Below, one piece after another: positions 59,498-64,000 of a DNA stretch of 64,000 nt. Positions within the stretch are counted from its first letter, which is position 1. Each line of letters opens with the position of its first letter. Both the position numbers and the translations under genes were made by a program. The DNA comes from an uncultured Acidobacteriia bacterium. GTDB taxonomy: Bacteria > Acidobacteriota > Terriglobia > Bryobacterales > Bryobacteraceae. The DNA is taken from positions 1 to 64,000 of the forward strand of contig CAIUOG010000179.1 in NCBI GenBank assembly GCA_903900705.1. The letters are read 5' to 3'. Below the pieces are notes generated by a model. The model made no database searches, was not told the DNA's origin, and worked only from the letters and a program-made list of their open reading frames with translations.

Positions 59498-60124
59498 ATG
59501 ACTTTCATATCGAAGCTCACTTTTGCAGTGGTTGCTCTGTTGCTCGCCGCGGTCGGATCCGTGGCGAACAATGTTCACGCCGCCGCGCTGCGCCGTCAGA
59601 GAATTGACCTGACTCTCACCTCGATGCGGGGCGCCATTGAGTCCGCGGAAACCGTGCGCGCCATGGTGTCGAATATGCACGCGCATCAGGCATTTAATAC
59701 CGAGGCTCTGATTTCGGAAGCTGCTGCTTCAAAGGACGTGCGGAAGTCCGCGTATTACGATACGGTGCCGATTGTGGCGGCGTGGAAATCGTTGAGCGCG
59801 GCGGCGCAGCGGCAGGGTTACGAACTGCGCGTGGCGAAAAAGAACGCGCGGAATACGAAGAACGAACCGACAGCGGCTGAGGCCGGGATTCTTGACGATC
59901 TCGAGAAGACGGGCCACGCCGAATACATCAAGCTCGACGAGGCGGCGAATTCGGTGATTTATGCCCGGCCAATCCGGCTGACCGCGGACTGCCTCTCCTG
60001 CCACGGCGATCCGGCAACCAGCAAGACCCATGACGGAAAAGACGAAGTTGGCTTCGATATGGAGGGCTGGAAGGCGGGCGAGGTACACGGAGCGTTCATC
60101 CTCACGGCGCAGGTGGATCGGTAG
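59498..60124 (+). CDS. DUF3365 (Tll0287-like) c-type heme protein
   Basis: 208-residue exported or membrane-anchored protein. One N-terminal hydrophobic segment (LTFAVVALLLAAVGSVA) leads into a DUF3365 domain: EALISEAAASKDVRKSAYYD, then NTKNEPTAAEAGILDDLEKT and YARPIRLTADCLSCHGDP, where CLSCH is a CxxCH heme c attachment site. DUF3365 is often the sensor part of chemotaxis receptors or kinases; here the frame stops right after the domain (FILTAQVDR), so it is either a stand-alone periplasmic heme sensor or the remnant of a longer receptor. Standing alone between other genes, its partner is unknown. Confidence 0.87.
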   Translation: MTFISKLTFAVVALLLAAVGSVANNVHAAALRRQRIDLTLTSMRGAIESAETVRAMVSNMHAHQAFNTEALISEAAASKDVRKSAYYDTVPIVAAWKSLSAAAQRQGYELRVAKKNARNTKNEPTAAEAGILDDLEKTGHAEYIKLDEAANSVIYARPIRLTADCLSCHGDPATSKTHDGKDEVGFDMEGWKAGEVHGAFILTAQVDR

Positions 60125-60150
60125 CCAGTGGATGCGCGGCTGAACCGGGA

Positions 60151-60717
60151 TCACTTCTTCCGGAGTCGGAAGGCGGTGGCCAGCGCCGCGCTTGCATCCT
60201 CCACGGAAAAGACGTTGGGGTCAAAGGGGCCGCGCCAGGCGAGCATGTCGTCGTGATCCTCGTGGGTCGGAATTTCAATGGCGTCGAGGTAATGCACGTA
60301 GCCGTGCGGGCCACCGCAATCTTCGGGAGGGCAGGCCAACTTTCCGGCAAGGCATCGGGGACACGGCGCGGACTCATCGCGGGGCCGAATGGCTTCGAGG
60401 CGTATCTCGTGGGACCAGCCATCGCCGAAGTCGTAGAGATACTCGAACGGTGCATCCTTCAGGAAATCTTTCAGCCGGACATTCTTCTCATCGATCAGGT
60501 CAGGGTCGTCCCCGAAATCCGGGTCCGGGACGCCATAGCGCCGATTGGCGATGGTGAACTGGTGGAGATGGTAGTTTTCCCAGCCCATGACCCGCTGAAT
60601 CGCAATATGCAACCGGTCGAGGCGGATCTCGGCGGGGACCAGAAAGCGCCGCCAGATCTGTGGGGAGATGTCCTGAAGATGAACCCGGAGTTGACAGACT
60701 TCGCGCGTTTTCGCCAT
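60151..60717 (-). CDS. pRiA4b ORF-3 family protein
   Basis: 188-residue protein of the plasmid pRiA4b ORF-3 family, whose function is unknown. Start at ATG 60717 (MAKTREVCQLRVHL). Family hallmarks are ISPQIWRRFLVPAEIRLDRLH, MGWENYHLHQFTI, YEYDFGDGW-like block (here YLYDFGDGWSHEIRLEAI) and the cysteine-containing CPRCLAGKLACPPEDCGGP (three or four Cys, possibly zinc-binding). C-terminus GPFDPNVFSVEDASAAL. Despite the name, nothing nearby indicates a plasmid. Convergent with the DUF3365 gene (26 bp between stops). Confidence 0.93.
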   Translation of the reverse strand: MAKTREVCQLRVHLQDISPQIWRRFLVPAEIRLDRLHIAIQRVMGWENYHLHQFTIANRRYGVPDPDFGDDPDLIDEKNVRLKDFLKDAPFEYLYDFGDGWSHEIRLEAIRPRDESAPCPRCLAGKLACPPEDCGGPHGYVHYLDAIEIPTHEDHDDMLAWRGPFDPNVFSVEDASAALATAFRLRKK

Positions 60718-60741
60718 GGCAAATAGAACCATAGCAAATAA

Positions 60742-60769
60742 AAAAGGACCGGTTGCCCGGTCCTTTTAT
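60742..60769 (-). terminator. Rho-independent terminator of the sucC-sucD-ndk operon
   Basis: AAGGACCGG (60744-60752) pairs with CCGGTCCTT (60757-60765) across TTGC. Read on the minus strand the stem is followed by a run of T residues, about 30 bp past the ndk stop codon. Confidence 0.9.
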
Positions 60770-60795
60770 TCTGCTATACCGCGAATTGCAACAGC

Positions 60796-61215
60796 TTAGA
60801 GCTGGTTCAGTTCCACGGTGGTGAAGAAGTAAGCGAGTTCCTGAGCGGCCGTTTCCGGCGCGTCGGAACCGTGAATTGCATTGCGTTCGATGCTTTCCGC
60901 GTACAGCTTGCGGACGGTGCCTTCCGCGGCGTTGGCCGGGTTGGTGGCGCCCATTACTTCGCGGAGCTTCTTCACGGCGTCTTCGCGTTCGAGAGCCATC
61001 AGAACAACCGGACCTTCGGTCATGAAGGTCACCAGGCTGCGGTAGAACGGGCGTTCGGCGTGAACGGCGTAGAAGCCTTCCGCCTGGGAGGTGCTGAGCT
61101 TCGTCATGCGGAGCGCGACGATGCGGAAACCATTGTCTTCGAGAAGAGAAAGGATCTTCCCGGCCTTTCCGGAAGCAACGGCATCCGGCTTAATGATGGA
61201 AAAAGTCTTTTGCAT
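60796..61215 (-). CDS. ndk: Nucleoside diphosphate kinase
   Basis: Transfers the gamma-phosphate from ATP to other NDPs through a phospho-histidine. 139 residues, standard length. Motifs are [19 protein letters not shown] at the N-terminus, [38 protein letters not shown] and the catalytic block [17 protein letters not shown] with its His. Third gene of the operon, 6 bp after sucD; pairing with succinyl-CoA synthetase makes sense because both trade NDP/NTP pools. Confidence 0.98.
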   Translation of the reverse strand: MQKTFSIIKPDAVASGKAGKILSLLEDNGFRIVALRMTKLSTSQAEGFYAVHAERPFYRSLVTFMTEGPVVLMALEREDAVKKLREVMGATNPANAAEGTVRKLYAESIERNAIHGSDAPETAAQELAYFFTTVELNQL

Positions 61216-61221
61216 AGAAGT

Positions 61222-62094
61222 TTATTTCGAAAGAAGTTTCTGGATGCTTTCGCCAATCTGAGCGGGCGAATCGCAAACGACAATGCCGGCCGCGCGCATT
61301 GCCGCAATCTTGTCGGAAGCCGCGCCGGAGCCGCCGGAGACGATGGCGCCCGCGTGACCCATGCGGCGGCCCGGAGGCGCCGTCTGGCCCGCGATAAAGC
61401 CGACGACCGGCTTCTTCACGTGTTCCTTGATGTAGGCCGCGGCGGTTTCTTCCGCGTTGCCGCCAATTTCGCCGATCATCACGATGGCGTGCGTGTCGGG
61501 ATCTTCGTTGAGCAGCTTGATGGCGTCCGTGTGGGTGGTGCCGATAATGGGGTCGCCACCGATGCCGATGCAGGTGGACTGGCCGATGCCGAGCTTCGTC
61601 AACTGGCCGACCGCTTCATAGGTGAGGGTGCCGGAGCGGGAAACCACGCCGACGTTGCCTTCCAGATGAATGTGGCCGGGCATGATGCCGATCTTGCACT
61701 TGCCGGGCGAGATGACGCCGGGGCAGTTGGGGCCGACGAGGCGCGAGGTCTTGGTTTTGAGGAAGTTCCAGGCCTTGACCATGTCGACCACCGGGATGCC
61801 TTCGGTGATGCAGATGATGAGTTCAATGCCGGCGTCGGCCGCTTCCATGATGGAATCGGCGGCGAACGGCGGGGGAACGAAGATGACGGTGGCATTGGCG
61901 CCGGTTGCTTTGCGCGCTTCGCTGACCGTGTTGAAGACCGGGCGCTCCAGGTGCGAAGCGCCACCCTTGCCAGGCGTGACTCCACCGACCACGTTTGTGC
62001 CATAGGCGATCGCCGTGGTGGCGTGGAAGGTGCCTTCCTTGCCGGTAAAGCCCTGGACGATCAGCCGCGTATTCTTATCGACGAGTACGCTCAT
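61222..62094 (-). CDS. sucD: Succinyl-CoA synthetase alpha subunit (ADP-forming type)
   Basis: TCA-cycle enzyme converting succinyl-CoA and NDP to succinate, CoA and NTP. 290 residues. The CoA-binding Rossmann part has [20 protein letters not shown] and [27 protein letters not shown] and [16 protein letters not shown] follow. The active-site phospho-histidine is in [14 protein letters not shown]. Its start codon overlaps the sucC stop codon by one base (TAATG), so translation is coupled. Confidence 0.98.
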   Translation of the reverse strand: MSVLVDKNTRLIVQGFTGKEGTFHATTAIAYGTNVVGGVTPGKGGASHLERPVFNTVSEARKATGANATVIFVPPPFAADSIMEAADAGIELIICITEGIPVVDMVKAWNFLKTKTSRLVGPNCPGVISPGKCKIGIMPGHIHLEGNVGVVSRSGTLTYEAVGQLTKLGIGQSTCIGIGGDPIIGTTHTDAIKLLNEDPDTHAIVMIGEIGGNAEETAAAYIKEHVKKPVVGFIAGQTAPPGRRMGHAGAIVSGGSGAASDKIAAMRAAGIVVCDSPAQIGESIQKLLSK

Positions 62095-63269
62095 TAGTTT
62101 GAACCCCCTGCGGCTCCGGCCGCTGCGACTGCTTTCTCCGCGGCGTCTTTCATGCCGTCCGCGAGGATGAAGTTTAAGCCGGATTCGGCGAGGACCTGTT
62201 TGCCCAGTTCCACGTTCGTGCCTTCCATGCGGATGACGATCGGGATTGTGATGCCGAGGTCGCGGGCCGCGCCGACGACGCCGTTGGCCAGCGTGTCACA
62301 GCGCAGAATGCCGCCGAAGATGTTGATGAGAACGCATTTCACGGCCGGATCGCTGAGCAGAATGCGGAAGGCGTTCTTGACCTGTTCGGCATTGGCGCCG
62401 CCGCCCACATCGAGGAAGTTGGCCGGCGAACCGCCCGCGTACTTGATGATGTCCATGGTGCCCATGGCCAGACCCGCGCCGTTCACCATGCAGGCGATGT
62501 CGCCATCGAGCTTGATGTAGTTGAGGTTGTACTTCGAAGCTTCCACTTCGAGGGGATCCTCTTCATTGACGTCGCGGAGTTCGGCGAGGTCTTTGTGGCG
62601 GAACATGGCGTTGTCGTCGAAGCCGATCTTGGCGTCGAGAGCGTACACCCGGTTGTCCTTCGTCACCATGAAGGGGTTGATTTCAGCGAGGTTGGCGTCG
62701 AGTTCGAGGCAGCACTTCGAAAGCGCCATCATGGCCTGCACCGCGCCATTGACGGCGGGGGCGGGGATGCCGATGCCATAGGCGAGTTTGCGCGCCTGAT
62801 AGGGCAGCAGGCCGATGCCGGGTTCGATGATTTCCTTGAGGATGGCGTCGGGATTGGCGTGCGCCACTTCCTCGATCTCCATGCCGCCCGCGGCGGAGGC
62901 CATGAAGATGATCTTGCCGGTGCCACGATCCAGCACCACGCCCAGATACAGTTCCTTATCGATGGGCAGGGTCTCTTCGATCAGCAGGCGCTGCACGAGA
63001 CGGCCTTCCGGGCCGGTCTGGTGCGTGACGAGCGTCATGCCAAGGATTTTTTCGGCGAGGACTTTAGCCTCCGCCGCGTCCTTCGCTACCTTGACGCCGC
63101 CCCCTTTCCCGCGGCCACCCGCGTGAATCTGCGCTTTGACGACGACACTCCCGCCGAGGTCCTGCGCAACCGCCTCTGCTTCAGCGACGGTGAACGCCAC
63201 CTTCCCGCGAGGCACGGGGACATTGTACTTGGCCAGGATTTCCTTGGCCTGATACTCGTGGATTTTCAT
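62094..63269 (-). CDS. sucC: Succinyl-CoA synthetase beta subunit
   Basis: Partner of SucD; an ATP-grasp subunit carrying the nucleotide and dimer interface. 391 residues, normal length. N-terminus [20 protein letters not shown] is canonical. Further markers are [20 protein letters not shown] (ATP-grasp), [20 protein letters not shown] (Mg binding), [20 protein letters not shown] and [16 protein letters not shown] with [11 protein letters not shown]. First gene of sucC-sucD-ndk, transcribed away from trpD with 55 bp between the starts. Confidence 0.98.
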   Translation of the reverse strand: MKIHEYQAKEILAKYNVPVPRGKVAFTVAEAEAVAQDLGGSVVVKAQIHAGGRGKGGGVKVAKDAAEAKVLAEKILGMTLVTHQTGPEGRLVQRLLIEETLPIDKELYLGVVLDRGTGKIIFMASAAGGMEIEEVAHANPDAILKEIIEPGIGLLPYQARKLAYGIGIPAPAVNGAVQAMMALSKCCLELDANLAEINPFMVTKDNRVYALDAKIGFDDNAMFRHKDLAELRDVNEEDPLEVEASKYNLNYIKLDGDIACMVNGAGLAMGTMDIIKYAGGSPANFLDVGGGANAEQVKNAFRILLSDPAVKCVLINIFGGILRCDTLANGVVGAARDLGITIPIVIRMEGTNVELGKQVLAESGLNFILADGMKDAAEKAVAAAGAAGGSN

Positions 63270-63324
63270 TGTGGAACGTGCGAAGCTACTATGCTGAATT
63301 TAACGCCGGAACCCTCACTTTATC

Positions 63325-64000
63325 ATGACCCTTGAACTGCTCCATCTTGTTGTGGATGGCCATTCCCTGTCGGAAGCGCAGGCGGAACAGGCGATGCGCT
63401 CTTTATTGTCGGGGGAATCGACGCCGGTTCTGACGGCGGCCTTCCTCACGGCGCTGCGGGTGCGGGGCGAGACGGTGGACGAACTGACCGGTTTTGCGCG
63501 GGCGATGCGAGCGGTGGCGGCGGTTTTGCCGATTGATGACAGCTGCCGGCCGGTGCTGGATACCTGCGGGACGGGCGGGAATCCGAAGGCGGGTTTCAAT
63601 ATTTCCACTATTTCCGCGTTTGTGATCGCGGGCGCGGGCGTGCGGGTGGCCAAGCACGGCAACCGGTCGATCACGAGCAAAACAGGCAGCGCGGATCTTC
63701 TCGAAGCGCTGGGCGTGCGGACGGTGGCAGCGCCGGAGGATGTGGCGAATGCGATCCGGGTGGCGGGAATTGGCTTCCTTTTTGCGCCCTCTTTCCATAG
63801 CGCCGTGAAGCATGTGCAGCCGATCCGGATTGAGATGAAGTTCCGAACGGCATTTAATTTTCTGGGGCCGCTGACGAATCCGGCGCGGGCGGAGATGCAG
63901 GTGGCGGGGACGTGGTCGGACGACGGCGCGGAGAAGATTGCGGGCGCGCTGGCGCGGCTGGGGCTGGAACGCGGGTTTGTGGTGCACGGGTCGGACGGCA
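63325..64000 (+). CDS. trpD: Anthranilate phosphoribosyltransferase, N-terminal part (3' truncated by window edge)
   Basis: Second step of tryptophan synthesis: anthranilate plus PRPP gives phosphoribosylanthranilate. The frame is open from ATG 63325 (MTLELLHLVVDGHSLSEAQ) to the right edge, 225 codons without a stop. The PRPP-binding loop DTCGTGGNPKAGFNISTI and the following VAKHGNRSITSKTGSADLLE are unmistakable, as is FLFAPSFHSAVKHVQPIR and FNFLGPLTNPA. The C-terminal third, about 110 residues, is outside the window. Divergent from sucC. Confidence 0.96.
   Translation, partial: MTLELLHLVVDGHSLSEAQAEQAMRSLLSGESTPVLTAAFLTALRVRGETVDELTGFARAMRAVAAVLPIDDSCRPVLDTCGTGGNPKAGFNISTISAFVIAGAGVRVAKHGNRSITSKTGSADLLEALGVRTVAAPEDVANAIRVAGIGFLFAPSFHSAVKHVQPIRIEMKFRTAFNFLGPLTNPARAEMQVAGTWSDDGAEKIAGALARLGLERGFVVHGSDG

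Overview
The window is high-GC bacterial chromosome, coding on both strands, that most resembles an Acidobacteriota genome of the Bryobacterales/Solibacter type. The taxonomic call is an inference from gene content: two very large Oar-like TonB-dependent receptors with N-terminal carboxypeptidase-regulatory domains, several Tat-exported sugar-isomerase-like TIM barrels, a Tat-type Gfo/Idh/MocA oxidoreductase, an exported sialate O-acetylesterase and pectate-lyase-fold protein, and a Ser/Thr kinase fused to TPR repeats. No phage, IS element or CRISPR array was seen.

Layout. 1-6.1 kb: 3' part of mfd, then a giant TonB receptor with its own promoter and a strong terminator. 6.1-18 kb: a PD-(D/E)XK-like orphan, polysaccharide-related exported proteins, a DUF427 protein, a second giant TonB receptor, a Tat isomerase divergent from a sialate O-acetylesterase, a chlorite-dismutase-like heme protein, and an ECF sigma/RskA-like anti-sigma pair. 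A promoter-hairpins-terminator unit at 17946-18087 looks like a free-standing small RNA. 18-24.5 kb: an rbsA-rbsC type sugar ABC importer without a binding protein, cotranscribed with another Tat isomerase, and divergent from a kinase-TPR gene. 24.5-34.3 kb: accessory single genes (isomerase, ABM monooxygenase, zinc-ribbon membrane protein, 2-hydroxyacid dehydrogenase, esterase, MOSC, membrane hydrolase plus HNH nuclease, CLC antiporter with fluoride-type motifs). 34.3-48.4 kb: leuS, an oxidoreductase, a phosphoesterase, an M20 peptidase, a cNMP/DUF1003-TerB pair, an M1 aminopeptidase, then PIN-TRAM, ispD, ispF, a beta-lactamase-fold protein and an M23 peptidase.

48.4-58.9 kb is the most unusual part. 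A compact same-strand operon encodes an FkbH-type glyceryl-loading enzyme fused to a carrier protein, two paralogous GT4-like glycosyltransferases (the second fused to a type II thioesterase), and an Sfp-like phosphopantetheinyl transferase. Every part needed to activate a carrier, load a C3 unit, glycosylate and release is present, but there is no adenylation, ketosynthase or condensation domain. A methyltransferase and a BtuB-like TonB receptor lie upstream. tRNA-Ser(GCT) and a Wzx-type flippase lie downstream. I infer a minimal carrier-protein-dependent glyceryl-glycoside pathway.

58.9-64 kb: a small orphan ORF, a c-type heme DUF3365 protein, a pRiA4b ORF-3-like protein, the TCA operon sucC-sucD-ndk with terminator, and divergently the 5' part of trpD, which runs off the right edge.
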